Shown piece by piece: positions 35,472 to 44,249 of a stretch of DNA of 64,000 nt; position 1 is the first letter of the stretch, and the number at the start of each line of letters is the position of its first letter. The DNA is from Betaproteobacteria bacterium. GTDB taxonomy: Bacteria > Pseudomonadota > Gammaproteobacteria > Burkholderiales > SG8-41. The position numbers were made by a program, and so were the translations under genes. Location of the stretch: assembly GCA_016192825.1 (NCBI GenBank), contig JACPTK010000031.1, positions 1 through 64,000 of the forward strand, written 5' to 3'. The notes below the pieces were generated by a model. That model was not told the origin of the DNA and ran no database searches. It was given only the letters and a program-made list of their open reading frames with translations.

Positions 35472-37451
35472 TCAGCGGGCGCCGGCCATGCGCGCCGCCG
35501 CCGGGACCTCTTCGCGCCGCGCCGCCGCGCGATAGCGCCGGTCCGAGAGCGCCAGCAGCCCGCCGAGCGCCATGATGGCGCAGCCGGCCCAGATCCAGAC
35601 GACGAACGGCTTGTAATAGACGCGCACGCTCCACGCGCCGCCATCGCCCGCCGGCTCGCCGAGCGAGACATAGATGTCGCGGAACGGGCTGGTGTCGATG
35701 GCCGCTTCGGTCATCGGCATCTGCTGCACGTTGTAGATGCGCTTCTCCGGCAGCATCACCTCGATCCGCCTGCCGTCACGGGTCACGGTGACGGCGCCGC
35801 GCGCCGCGCGGTAGTTCGGTCCCGGCACGCTGGTGACGCCGTCGAAGCGAAAGGTGTAGCGGCCGACCGTCACGGTGTCTCCCGGCGCCATGCGCACGTC
35901 GCGCTCGATCTCGTAGCCCTTCACCATGGTCACGCCGACGATGAAGACCGCAACACCGCAGTGCGCGGCGAGCATGCCGTAATAGGCGCGCGGCTGGGCG
36001 CGCAGCCTCGTGCGCCAGCCGCCGGTGAAGCCGCCGAGCCGGCCGCGGAGGTTTTCCGCGGCCGTCGCCAGGATCCACAGCGCGAGCAGCAATCCGAAAC
36101 TGATCATCGGGGTCCATCTTCCCGCCGCGAACGGAAGCAGCAGCGCGGTGGCGACGCTGACCGCGAGCGCCCAGCGCAGGCGCGCGGCGAGCTCGGGCAG
36201 CGCGGCCTGCTTCCAGCGCGCGACCGGGCCGACGCCCATGAGAAAGGCCGCGGCGGCCATGACCGGCACGAATACCGTCTCGAAGTACGGCGGTCCGACC
36301 GAGATCTTGCCGAGGCTCAAAGCGTCGAGGAACAGCGGGTAGAGCGTGCCCAGCAGCACCGAGCCCGCCGCCACCACCAGCAGCACGTTGTTGGTGAGCA
36401 GCATGGATTCGCGCGAGACCGCCTCGAACGAGCCGCCCAGGCCGACCCGCGGCGCCCGCCAGGCGAAGAGCGCGAGCGAGCCGCCGATGACGAGCGCGAG
36501 GAAGCCCAGTATGAACACGCCGCGCTTCGGGTCAGTCGCGAACGCGTGCACGGAGGTCAGCACGCCGGAGCGCACGAGGAAGGTGCCGAGCAGGCTCAGG
36601 CTGAAGGCGAGAATCGCGAGCAGCACGGTCCAGCTCTTGAAGCTGCCGCGCTTTTCCGTCACCGCCAGCGAATGGATCAGCGCGGTGCCGACGAGCCAGG
36701 GCATGAACGACGCGTTCTCGACCGGGTCCCAGAACCACCAGCCGCCCCATCCCAGCTCGTAGTAGGCCCACCAGCTGCCGAGCGCGATGCCGCAGGTGAG
36801 AAAGCACCATGCGAGCGTGGTCCAGGGGCGCGACCAGCGCGCCCAGGTCGCGTCGAGCCGCCCCGAGAGCAGCGCCGCGATCGCGAACGCGAACGCGACG
36901 GAAAAGCCGACGTAGCCCATGTAGAGCATGGGTGGATGGATCACCATGCCCGGGTCCTGCAGCAGCGGATTGAGGTCGCGTCCGTCAGCCGCCGCGGGGA
37001 ACAGGCGCTCGAACGGGTTGGAGGTGAGCAGCATGAACAGCAGAAACCCGACGCTCACAAGCCCCATCACGCCGATGACGCGCGCCACCATCTCCCCGGG
37101 CAGGTGGCGGCTGAACACGCTGACGGCGACCGTCCACACGTTCAGCATCAGCACCCACAGCAGCAGCGAGCCCTCGTGAGAGCCCCAGGTCGCGGCGATG
37201 CGATACTGCAGTGGCAGCTGCGAATTCGAATTGGTCGCGACGTTCAGGACCGAGAAGTCGTTGTTGATGAACGACCAGGCCAGGCAGCCGAACGCGATCG
37301 CCACGAACACGAACTGCCCCTGCGCCGCCGGCCGCGCGAGCGCCATCCATTCCGGCACGCGGCGCGCCGCGCCCGCGATCGGCAAGGCCGCCTGCGCGAG
37401 CGCGAGCAGCAGCGCGAGAATGAGGGAAAAGTGCCCGATTTCAGGAACCAT
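35472..37451 (-). CDS. ccmF: Haem lyase subunit CcmF
   Basis: The 659-residue polytopic protein (about 15 helices) has the tryptophan-rich haem-handling motif GWGGWWFWDPVENASFMPWL and conserved periplasmic His residues (WGSHEGSLLLW). It ligates haem b to apocytochrome c with CcmH. The ATG at 37451 (MVPEIGHFSLILALL) matches the usual N-terminus; an upstream in-frame start adds 15 unconserved residues. Confidence 0.95.
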   Translation of the reverse strand: MVPEIGHFSLILALLLALAQAALPIAGAARRVPEWMALARPAAQGQFVFVAIAFGCLAWSFINNDFSVLNVATNSNSQLPLQYRIAATWGSHEGSLLLWVLMLNVWTVAVSVFSRHLPGEMVARVIGVMGLVSVGFLLFMLLTSNPFERLFPAAADGRDLNPLLQDPGMVIHPPMLYMGYVGFSVAFAFAIAALLSGRLDATWARWSRPWTTLAWCFLTCGIALGSWWAYYELGWGGWWFWDPVENASFMPWLVGTALIHSLAVTEKRGSFKSWTVLLAILAFSLSLLGTFLVRSGVLTSVHAFATDPKRGVFILGFLALVIGGSLALFAWRAPRVGLGGSFEAVSRESMLLTNNVLLVVAAGSVLLGTLYPLFLDALSLGKISVGPPYFETVFVPVMAAAAFLMGVGPVARWKQAALPELAARLRWALAVSVATALLLPFAAGRWTPMISFGLLLALWILATAAENLRGRLGGFTGGWRTRLRAQPRAYYGMLAAHCGVAVFIVGVTMVKGYEIERDVRMAPGDTVTVGRYTFRFDGVTSVPGPNYRAARGAVTVTRDGRRIEVMLPEKRIYNVQQMPMTEAAIDTSPFRDIYVSLGEPAGDGGAWSVRVYYKPFVVWIWAGCAIMALGGLLALSDRRYRAAARREEVPAAARMAGAR

Positions 37452-37581
37452 CGCCCGGGCGCCTAATTGGCCGTCGGTAAATGGCTGACAGGCCATTTAC
37501 CGCAGTCCATTCCCTCTCTCCGCTCGGGAGAGGGGGAAGGGGTGAGGGGTCGAGCGTCGCCTGGCATTATCGCGATGCTCG

Positions 37582-38031
37582 TTACTTCACGATCACGGTC
37601 TTCTGGGCCTTCCCGGCCTGCGCCACCGCGTGGGCGGCCTCGGGCGGCATGTAGTTCTCGTCGTGCTTCGCGAGCACCTGCGTCGCGTGAAAGACGCCGT
37701 CGGAGCCGAGCTTGCCCTGTGCCACCACGCCCTTGCCCTCCCGGAAGAGATCGGGAAGGATGCCCGAAAAGACGACCGGGATGGTCTTGGCCGTATCCGT
37801 CACGTTGAAATGAACGGTCAGGCCGTCGGTCCGGCGCTTGACGCTGCCGGCTTCGACCAGTCCGCCGATGCGGAACGTGCGATCGCGCGGCGCTTCGTTG
37901 GCCATCACCTGGCTCGGGCTGAAGAAGAACACCAGGTTGCTCTGGAAGGCGTTCAGCACCAGAGCGGCGGCCGCGCCCAGAGCAGCCAGGCCGCCGGCGA
38001 TCAGCGCCATTTTCTTGTGGCGGGGTTTCAT
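37582..38031 (-). CDS. ccmE: Haem chaperone CcmE
   Basis: The 149-residue protein has an N-terminal anchor and the OB-fold haem chaperone domain ([35 protein letters not shown]). The haem-binding His is in [13 protein letters not shown]. It receives haem from CcmC and passes it to CcmF. The ATG at 38031 (MKPRHKKM) is chosen. About 130 bases separate it from ccmF, with GC-rich purine/pyrimidine tracts but no gene. Confidence 0.95.
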   Translation of the reverse strand: MKPRHKKMALIAGGLAALGAAAALVLNAFQSNLVFFFSPSQVMANEAPRDRTFRIGGLVEAGSVKRRTDGLTVHFNVTDTAKTIPVVFSGILPDLFREGKGVVAQGKLGSDGVFHATQVLAKHDENYMPPEAAHAVAQAGKAQKTVIVK

Positions 38032-38374
38032 CGTGTTACCGGTTCTCAGTGATCGGACTCGCGCGCAGGCGCCCCGGGCATTCCGAGGAGAGACCGGTCT
38101 GCCGCGATTCGGTTCCGGCGATGGCACGAAAAATGCGCAATTCTAATGGTCTCTTCGCATCCGGGCAAAAGCGCCGGCCGCGGCCAGATCATACAGCACA
38201 GACCTGCGGCGCGCGTTCTCACCCCGCCTGAACCGCGGCAGGATAGTATCGAAGCCGACGCCTGCCGGATTGATGCACATCAAGGAAATCGCGCCGGCGG
38301 TAGCGCAATTTTTGCGGAGGCTCGCCGTGGCTGCGACGGGCCAGGGATCGGGCGTGCTTGCTGACGGCCCAAGC
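38032..38374. other. Intergenic region between ccmD and ccmE
   Basis: This 343-base gap in an otherwise tight ccm operon holds no supported gene. It carries a perfect FNR-type site at 38270-38283, so ccmE and downstream genes may have their own oxygen- or NO-responsive promoter. Confidence 0.55.
38270..38283. promoter_or_regulatory. FNR/DNR-type binding site in the ccm cluster
   Basis: TTGATGCACATCAA fits TTGAT-N4-ATCAA exactly. It lies about 240 bases upstream of ccmE on the minus strand. No plus-strand gene follows within 2.8 kb. Confidence 0.65.
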
Positions 38375-38545
38375 CTAGCCGGGCGCGCGGGGCGGTTCCG
38401 GAAGCTGGCGGCGGGCCGCCCGGTGACGCGCTACGAGCAACGCCACCTCCAGCGCGATCAGGATAACGGTCACCCCGTAGGATCCCCACACGTAGGGCCC
38501 GTAGCCGCCCATGGCGAGGAACGCGCCGAGGCTGCCCCACTTCAT
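38375..38545 (-). CDS. ccmD: Haem exporter protein CcmD
   Basis: This 56-residue protein has one transmembrane helix (VTVILIALEVALLVARH) preceded by the family pattern GGYGPYVWGSYG and followed by a basic tail. CcmD stabilises CcmE with CcmABC. Its ATG overlaps the ccmC stop by 4 bases. Confidence 0.88.
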   Translation of the reverse strand: MKWGSLGAFLAMGGYGPYVWGSYGVTVILIALEVALLVARHRAARRQLPEPPRAPG

Positions 38546-39276
38546 CGCGCCGCCTCCCGCCATTCCCGCACCCAGTCGGCGGCGCGCTCGCGCTCGAGGA
38601 TGATCGAACGCACGCGCAGGAGCGAGGCGGCGATCGAGTACATCCAGAACGCCAGCGCCATGATCAGCATCCCGGCGAGCATGGTGGCCGCCATGGTCGG
38701 GCTGCGGGTCAGGCTGACCGAGGCCCCCTGGTGCAGCGTGTTCCACCACTGCACCGAGAAATAAATGATGGGCACGTTGACGACGCCCAGCAGCGCGAGC
38801 ACCGCGCCCGCCTTGTCGGCGCGGCGCGGGTCGTCGATCGCGGCCTGCAGCGCCATGAAGCCGAAGTAGAGGAACAGCAGGATCAGCTCGGAGGTCAGGC
38901 GCGCGTCCCACACCCACCACGCGCCCCAGGTGGGCTTGCCCCAGAGCGAGCCGGTCCACAAGGCGATGAAGGTCATCAGGGCCCCGGTCGGCGCGAGCGC
39001 GCTCGCCATCATGGAAGAGAGCCGCGTGTTGAACGCGAGCCCCACGCCGGCCCAGAACGCCATCACGACGTAGATGAACATCGACATCCAGGCCGCCGGC
39101 ACGTGGATGAAGATGATGCGATAGGACTCGCCCTGCTGGAAGTCCGTCGGTGCGACGAAGAAACTGATGTACAGACCGGGAACGGCGGATAGCGCCGCCG
39201 CCGCGAAGAACCACGGCGCCATCTTTCCCGCGAGGGGATAGAAGGTCGCCGGCGAGGAGTACTTGAACCAGTTCAT
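38542..39276 (-). CDS. ccmC: Haem exporter protein CcmC
   Basis: The 244-residue protein has six transmembrane helices and the WWD-type haem motif WGAWWVWDARLTSELIL, with conserved His in IFIHVPAAWMSM and WWNTLHQGAS. It loads haem on CcmE. The ATG at 39276 (MNWFKYSSPATFYPLAG) matches the family start. A period-7 repeat lies between it and ccmB. Confidence 0.95.
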   Translation of the reverse strand: MNWFKYSSPATFYPLAGKMAPWFFAAAALSAVPGLYISFFVAPTDFQQGESYRIIFIHVPAAWMSMFIYVVMAFWAGVGLAFNTRLSSMMASALAPTGALMTFIALWTGSLWGKPTWGAWWVWDARLTSELILLFLYFGFMALQAAIDDPRRADKAGAVLALLGVVNVPIIYFSVQWWNTLHQGASVSLTRSPTMAATMLAGMLIMALAFWMYSIAASLLRVRSIILERERAADWVREWREAAR

Positions 39277-39343
39277 CCTGCGGAGTGCCGTGCGTCGATT
39301 GGATTTCAGGCGGTAACGGGCGTCAAGGATATCAGAGCCATTA

Positions 39344-39506
39344 GCTGCCAACTGTCAGCCGCGAGCCACCAGCCATGAGCCGTCTGCTTGAAACCATTGC
39401 TGGGTCCTTGGTCTGATAGCTGATAGCTGATAGCTGATAGCTGATAGCTGATAGCTGATAGCTGATAGCTGATAGCTGATAGCTGATAGCTGATAGCTGA
39501 TAGCTG
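39344..39506. repeat. Period-7 repeat with 13 copies of CTGATAG
   Basis: From 39413 to 39506 the heptamer CTGATAG repeats about 13.4 times without error. Before it, 39344-39385 contains looser heptads of type AGCCGCG/AGCCACC. The array ends two bases before the ccmB stop codon, so on the minus strand it is directly downstream of ccmB. Translation in any frame gives an artificial heptapeptide repeat. Confidence 0.9.
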
Positions 39507-39508
39507 CT

Positions 39509-40177
39509 TCACTCCAGCGCAATGCGGATCCCCACCGCGGCGGCCCACGGCGAGAGCGCGGCCGAGATCAGGAGGAACGCCCCCAGCAGCGAGAGGTGCG
39601 CCTGGGCGCCGAGCCCGGAGGAGGCGGCCTCGACCGCGCCCGCGCCGAAGACCAGCACCGGCACGGTGAGCGGCAGCACGATGAGGGGGACCAGCACGCC
39701 GCTCGCGCGCAGCCCGAGCGTGAGCGCCGCGCCGACGGCGCCGAGCAGGCTCAGGACCGGCGTGCCGATCAGCAACGAGGCCATGAGCGTGAGCAGGGCG
39801 GTGCCCGACAGGTCGAACTGCAGTCCCAGCAGCGGCGCGATCAAGACCAGCGGCAGCCCCGAAACGAGCCAGTGCGCCAGGATCTTCGCGGCGACGAACG
39901 CGGCGAGCGGCTGCGGCGCGAGCGCGAGCTGCTCGAGCGTGCCGTCCGCATAATCGGCCGCGAACAGGCGCGCCAGCGCCAGCATCGAGGCGAGCAGCGC
40001 CGCCACCCAGACCACGCCCGGCGCGATCGTGCGCAGCAGCGCCGGCTCCGGGCCGACGCCGAGCGGAAACAGGCTCGAGACGATGACGAAGAACAGCAGC
40101 GTGTTGGCCGCGTCCGACTTGTTGCGCATCGCGAGCAGGAGGTCGCGCCGGATCACGGTGCGCAGGGCGGCGAGCAT
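39509..40177 (-). CDS. ccmB: Haem exporter permease CcmB
   Basis: The 222-residue protein has six hydrophobic segments and the family start RTVIRRDLLLAMRNKSDAAN, with LAPQPLAAFVAAKILAHW in the middle. It is the permease of the CcmAB transporter that releases holo-CcmE. A composite repeat R3 of about 200 bases separates it from ccmA, which is normally adjacent. Confidence 0.93.
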   Translation of the reverse strand: MLAALRTVIRRDLLLAMRNKSDAANTLLFFVIVSSLFPLGVGPEPALLRTIAPGVVWVAALLASMLALARLFAADYADGTLEQLALAPQPLAAFVAAKILAHWLVSGLPLVLIAPLLGLQFDLSGTALLTLMASLLIGTPVLSLLGAVGAALTLGLRASGVLVPLIVLPLTVPVLVFGAGAVEAASSGLGAQAHLSLLGAFLLISAALSPWAAAVGIRIALE

Positions 40178-40195
40178 CGGCGGCCTCAGCGGATC

Positions 40196-40401
40196 AGCGG
40201 CCCGCGGGATTTTTGAGTCCGCGGGGCCGCTGATGACAAAACCGCCCCGGAAGACGGCCTGGATCGAGGCAGGACTGCTCCGATCGACCCTCCGTAAATG
40301 GGCCCGAATATCCTACGGTCGCGGCGCATGGGTTAACTTGACGTAGGGTGTTCGGGGCGGTTTTGTTTAATGCGATGGTCGGGCTTCGGTCCGACCGTCG
40401 C
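40196..40401. repeat. Composite structured repeat R3 between ccmB and ccmA
   Basis: Hairpin AGCGGCCCGCGG / CCGCGGGGCCGCT (40196-40231); long-range inverted repeats ACAAAACCGCCCCGGAA (40236-40252) and TTCGGGGCGGTTTTGT (40351-40366); hairpin GCGATGGTCGG/CCGACCGTCGC (40372-40401). The second hairpin lies inside the 3' end of ccmA and the repeat supplies its stop codon surroundings. Confidence 0.75.
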
Positions 40402-41014
40402 CTAGGTTGATGTCCGTCGCGGAGCGCGCCTCGATGCGCGCTTCCTGGTGAGTCGTCAGCACGATCATGCCGCCGCGGGCGAGGTGCTCGCCCGCCGCCG
40501 ACTGCACCCGCTCGACCGCGTCCGCGTCGAGCGCGGAGAACGGCTCGTCCAGTATCCACAAGGGAAGCGCCTCGCTCAATGCCAGCCGCGCGAGCGCCGC
40601 CCGCCTACGCTGTCCCTGCGACAGCAGCTTCACCGGCAGCCGCTCGCGGCCGGCGAGCCCGAAGCGCGCGATCGCCGCCTGCACGCGCGCCGGCGCGGCA
40701 TCGAGTCCGGCCAGCGCGCAGGCGATCTCGAGATTCTCGGCGGCGGTCAGCTCGTCCTTGAGCGCGTTGGCGTGCCCGACGTAGGCGAGCTGCTTCCAGT
40801 AGTCCTCGCGCAGCGCGCGCACGTCCGTGCCGTTCCAGCGGACTTCCCCCGCGCTCGGCGCCGCCAGGCCGCACAGCACGCGCAGCAGGCTGGTCTTCCC
40901 GCTGCCGTTCGCGCCCGTCACGCGCAGCAGCGCGCCGGGACGCAGGGCAAAGCCGATCCCGCGGAACAGCGTCGCGCTGCCGCGTGTCGCCTCGAGTTCG
41001 CGTGCTTCCAACAT
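40367..41014 (-). CDS. ccmA: Haem exporter ATPase CcmA
   Basis: The 215-residue ABC ATPase has Walker A (TGANGSGKTSLLR), signature LSQGQRRRAALAR, Walker B (LWILDEPFSALD) and the H-loop (VLTTHQEA). With CcmB it powers holo-CcmE release. The last ten residues (after INLGDG) are encoded by repeat R3 and are unlikely to be native. An FNR-type site overlaps its start codon. Confidence 0.93.
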   Translation of the reverse strand: MLEARELEATRGSATLFRGIGFALRPGALLRVTGANGSGKTSLLRVLCGLAAPSAGEVRWNGTDVRALREDYWKQLAYVGHANALKDELTAAENLEIACALAGLDAAPARVQAAIARFGLAGRERLPVKLLSQGQRRRAALARLALSEALPLWILDEPFSALDADAVERVQSAAGEHLARGGMIVLTTHQEARIEARSATDINLGDGRTEARPSH

Positions 41015-41027
41015 TGATATAGGTCAA
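41014..41027. promoter_or_regulatory. FNR/ANR-type site between ccmA and ccoI
   Basis: TTGATATAGGTCAA matches TTGAT-N4-ATCAA with one mismatch. It lies 51 bases upstream of the ccoI ATG at 41079 and touches the ccmA start codon. Activation of ccoIS under low oxygen and interference with ccmA would be expected. Confidence 0.7.
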
Positions 41028-41078
41028 ACGCCGACCAGGGACCGGACTATAACATCCGGTAAACGCGTCTTGTTCCCG

Positions 41079-43613
41079 ATGAGCACGGTCACCGAGCCAC
41101 CCTTCGCGGCGGCGCCTCGCGCCACGCATTGCTTCCACTGCGGCGAGCCCGTGCCCGATGACAGTCCCTACCATGTCGTGGTTGATGGCGTGGCCCGGCA
41201 GACGTGCTGCGCCGGCTGCGCGGCCGTGGCGCGGACCATCATCGACAACGGCCTCGCGGCTTACTACCGCTACCGCAGCGAGCTGCCGCGGCGCGAGCTG
41301 GCCGTCCCCGTGGTTCCGGAGGAGCTTCGCCTCTACGACCTACCGGAAGTGCAGCGGACCTTCGCGCACGCGCCGGATGCCGCGCGCCACCGGGCCGCCC
41401 TGCTCGTCGAGGGGATCACCTGCGGCGCCTGCGTGTGGCTGATCGAGCAGCGGCTGCGGCGGATGCCCGGCGTATTTCACGTTGCCGTCAACATGGCGGC
41501 GCGGCGCGCGCAGGTGGAATGGGATCCGGAATGCGTGCAGTTGAGCGCGATACTCCTGGCGATCGCCGACCTTGGTTACCGCGCGCAACCGTTCGATCCC
41601 GCCCGCAGCGAATCGGCCGCCGCCCGCGAGCGCCGCACGATGCTGTGGCGGCTGTTCGTCGCCGGCTTCGGGATGATGCAGGTCATGATGTATGCGGTGC
41701 CGGTCTACCTCGCGCAAGGCGGCATGAGCCGCGAGTTCGAGGCCATGATGCGGTGGGCAAGCCTGGTCCTGACGCTCCCGGTCGTGGCCTGGTCGGCGGG
41801 GCCGTTCTTCACGAGCGCCTGGCGCGATCTCAGGGCGCGCCGGGTCGGCATGGACGTGCCGGTCGCGCTCGGCATCGCTGCCGCCTTCATCGCGAGCGCG
41901 TACGCGACGGTCCGCGGTGCCGGCGAAGTCTATTTCGACTCGATCTCGATGTTCGTCTTCCTGCTGCTCGGGGCGCGCTTTCTCGAGGCGAGCGCCCGGT
42001 CGAAGGCCGCGGACGCGCAGCAACGGCTGGTGAAGCACATGCCGGCCGTGGCCGAGCGGCTGACGGCGGAGGACGGGGCAACCGAGCGCGTGGCGGTGGC
42101 AAGCCTCAAGGCCGGCGACCGCGTTCAGGTCGCGCCGGGCGCGGTCGTGCCCACGGACGGGTGCGTGCTGCAGGGTGCCAGCGCGACCGATGAGGCGCTG
42201 CTCACCGGGGAATCGCGCCCGGTCGCCAAACGCGCCGGGGACGCCGTGATCGGCGGCAGCATCAACCTCAGGAGCCCGCTCACCGTGGAGGTGACCCGCG
42301 TTGGCCAGGATACGCTGCTCGCCGGCATCGTGCGGCTCATGGACCGGGCGCAGGGCGACAAGCCGCGGATCGCGCAGCTCGCCGATCGCGTCGCGCAGTG
42401 GTTCGTGGCCGCGTTGCTCGCGGTCGCCGCGGTCACGGCGCTGGCGTGGTACGCGCTGGATCCGCAGCGGGCGCTGTCCGTGGTGGTCGCCGTGCTGGTG
42501 GTGACCTGCCCGTGCGCGCTGTCCCTCGCGACGCCGGCGGCGCTCACGGCCGCGACCGGCGCGCTCTACCGGCTCGGCATGCTGATCACGCGCGGCCACG
42601 CGCTGGAGACGCTGGCGCGGGCGACGCACGTCGTGTTCGACAAGACCGGCACGCTCACCACCGGCCGCCTCTCGCTCATCGGGGTGATGCCCCTGGACGG
42701 GCGCGGTCCGGATGACTGCCTGCGGCTCGCGGCCTCGCTCGAGGGCGGCTCGGAGCATCCGGTTGCCCGCGCCATTGCGGCGGCCGCGCCCCGGTCCGGC
42801 GGGCTTGCGGTCGCGGATCCACGCAACGTTCCGGGCGAAGGCGTCGAGGCGCGCGTTGAGGGCCTGCGCGTGCGCATCGGCAGCCCGGCGTTCGTCGCGG
42901 CGCTGACGCGGCGGCCGTTGCCGGCGGAAATGCTGTACGCGGTGGATGAAATCACGGTCGTGGCGCTCGGCAGCGAGACCGGGTGGATCGCGCTGTTCAC
43001 GTTCGGGGACGCGCTGCGGTCGCACGCGCGCACGGCGGTGCGCGGGCTTCAGACGCACGGGCTGGCCGTGTGCATGCTGTCCGGCGACCGGCGGGAGACC
43101 GCCGGGCACGTCGCCCGCGAGCTCGGAATCGAGGCGTTCCACGGCGAGGCGACGCCGCAGGACAAGCTCGATTACGTCCGCCGGCTGCAGGCGCAAGGCG
43201 CGATCGTGGCGGTGGTCGGCGACGGCGTGAACGACGCGCCGGTGCTGGCGCAGGCCCAGGTGTCCGTCGCCATGGGCGGCGGCACCGATCTCGCGCACGC
43301 GAGCGCGGACATGGTGCTGCTCGGCGGGGACCTCGACCGGCTGCTCGAGGCGGTGGACGTCGCGCGCAACACCATGCGCGTCATCCGCCAGAATCTGGCC
43401 TGGGCCGTCGCCTACAACGCGGTCGCCCTGCCGCTTGCGGTGGCGGGGCTGGTCACGCCGCTCGCCGCCGGCATCGGCATGGCGTTGTCGTCGCTGGCGG
43501 TCGTGCTCAACGCGCTGCGGCTGACCGGCCGGCGCGGCGCCGCCCCGGACCCGGACAGACGCTCGAACCACAACCGGAATAGACAGGAGTTACATGATTT
43601 CCTGCGGTCTTGA
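41079..43613 (+). CDS. ccoI: Cu+-exporting P-type ATPase, cbb3 oxidase assembly (CcoI/FixI)
   Basis: The 844-residue protein has an N-terminal Cys-rich domain (THCFHCGEPV, CCAGCAAV), a heavy-metal-associated domain (GITCGACVWLIEQ), the transmembrane CPC metal motif (VVTCPCALSLATP, about residue 476), the phosphorylated Asp in FDKTGTLT (about 520), the dephosphorylation TGES loop, and GDGVNDAP (about 713). The Cys-rich extension distinguishes CcoI from general CopA. It delivers copper for cbb3 oxidase. The ATG at 41079 is used; the longer upstream frame overlaps ccmA antisense. ccoS follows, but ccoNOQP are not in the window. Confidence 0.93.
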   Translation: MSTVTEPPFAAAPRATHCFHCGEPVPDDSPYHVVVDGVARQTCCAGCAAVARTIIDNGLAAYYRYRSELPRRELAVPVVPEELRLYDLPEVQRTFAHAPDAARHRAALLVEGITCGACVWLIEQRLRRMPGVFHVAVNMAARRAQVEWDPECVQLSAILLAIADLGYRAQPFDPARSESAAARERRTMLWRLFVAGFGMMQVMMYAVPVYLAQGGMSREFEAMMRWASLVLTLPVVAWSAGPFFTSAWRDLRARRVGMDVPVALGIAAAFIASAYATVRGAGEVYFDSISMFVFLLLGARFLEASARSKAADAQQRLVKHMPAVAERLTAEDGATERVAVASLKAGDRVQVAPGAVVPTDGCVLQGASATDEALLTGESRPVAKRAGDAVIGGSINLRSPLTVEVTRVGQDTLLAGIVRLMDRAQGDKPRIAQLADRVAQWFVAALLAVAAVTALAWYALDPQRALSVVVAVLVVTCPCALSLATPAALTAATGALYRLGMLITRGHALETLARATHVVFDKTGTLTTGRLSLIGVMPLDGRGPDDCLRLAASLEGGSEHPVARAIAAAAPRSGGLAVADPRNVPGEGVEARVEGLRVRIGSPAFVAALTRRPLPAEMLYAVDEITVVALGSETGWIALFTFGDALRSHARTAVRGLQTHGLAVCMLSGDRRETAGHVARELGIEAFHGEATPQDKLDYVRRLQAQGAIVAVVGDGVNDAPVLAQAQVSVAMGGGTDLAHASADMVLLGGDLDRLLEAVDVARNTMRVIRQNLAWAVAYNAVALPLAVAGLVTPLAAGIGMALSSLAVVLNALRLTGRRGAAPDPDRRSNHNRNRQELHDFLRS

Positions 43614-43664
43614 TCTTGTTAATCCTGTAAATCCTGTCCATTACTTGTTCTTGAAACAAGCTTT

Positions 43665-43829
43665 ATGGAAATCCTGTACCTGCTGATTCCGCTCTCGGTG
43701 GTGCTGGTGTTCGCCATCGGCGCCGTGTTCTGGTGGGCCCTGCACAGCGGCCAGTTCGAGGACCTCGAGGGGCCGGCGCACCGCATCCTTACCGACAACG
43801 ACGGGCCTTCCCGGCATGGCCCGCAATGA
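43665..43829 (+). CDS. ccoS: cbb3 oxidase maturation protein CcoS
   Basis: A 54-residue protein starts MEILYLLIPLSVVLVF, one transmembrane helix, and continues FWWALHSGQFEDLEGPAHRI, the hallmark of CcoS, which helps insert cofactors in cbb3 oxidase. It lies 51 bases after ccoI. The spacer contains the short direct repeat AATCCTGT. CcoS supports that a cbb3 oxidase is encoded elsewhere. Confidence 0.9.
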   Translation: MEILYLLIPLSVVLVFAIGAVFWWALHSGQFEDLEGPAHRILTDNDGPSRHGPQ

Positions 43830-43859
43830 GCGTTTCCTGATCGGGTCAGCCGCTCGCGG

Positions 43860-44003
43860 GCGGCGCGGGTGCGCGCAGTACCTGCCAGAACCTGAGATGA
43901 CCAGCAGCGGGATCCACCACGTGGCCCAGGCCCACAGGATCAGCGTTGCCCCATCCACGAACGGACGCAAGTCGAGCAGGAACGGTATCCGGGGATCGGT
44001 CAT
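43860..44003 (-). pseudogene. Fragment of a TDT/TehA-type transporter
   Basis: On the minus strand, LDLRPFVDGATLILWAWATWWIPLLVI resembles one helix region of tellurite-resistance/dicarboxylate (TDT) transporters, roughly the third quarter of such a protein. Neither side continues the match, so this is a relic of at most 45 codons. A different part of a similar transporter lies in the same orientation at 63689-64000. From 44004 to 44249 nothing else is convincing; a 68-codon plus-strand frame (44002-44208) has no family resemblance. Confidence 0.45.
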
Positions 44004-44249
44004 GCGCAAGGAAGACGAGTTGCTCGCGCAGGCCCCGGAGGATCCTGCCGAGGAGGGCTGGGCCCGGATCGCCGCCGTGTTCGACGCCAACGACGACCCG
44101 TTGTTCGGCAAGAACCGGCGCGCGGAGTGCAACAAGCGCTACCTCCGCATCATGAACCTGCTGTCGAGCAAGTTGAGAATGCCGCTGCGGCGCGGTGATC
44201 GCGAATAACGGGCCCGCCGCGCCGTTTTCGTGCACTGTTCATAGCAAAC

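Noticed and set aside
35166..37466. Long plus-strand frame of 766 codons across ccmF
   Set aside because: It is antisense to ccmF, Arg/His-rich and without any domain; typical of high-GC DNA.
39413..39506. CRISPR-like array
   Set aside because: Seven-base units with no spacers and no cas genes.
39306..39548. Frame with QLSAISY heptapeptide repeats
   Set aside because: Product of a 7-base DNA repeat read through three frames; no start site or family.
41340..43571. Long minus-strand frame of 743 codons across ccoI
   Set aside because: Antisense shadow of a clear P-type ATPase; Arg-rich and featureless.
44002..44208. Plus-strand 68-codon frame MRKEDELLAQAPEDP
   Set aside because: No ribosome site or family resemblance; overlaps the minus-strand transporter fragment. 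Kept only as a remark.
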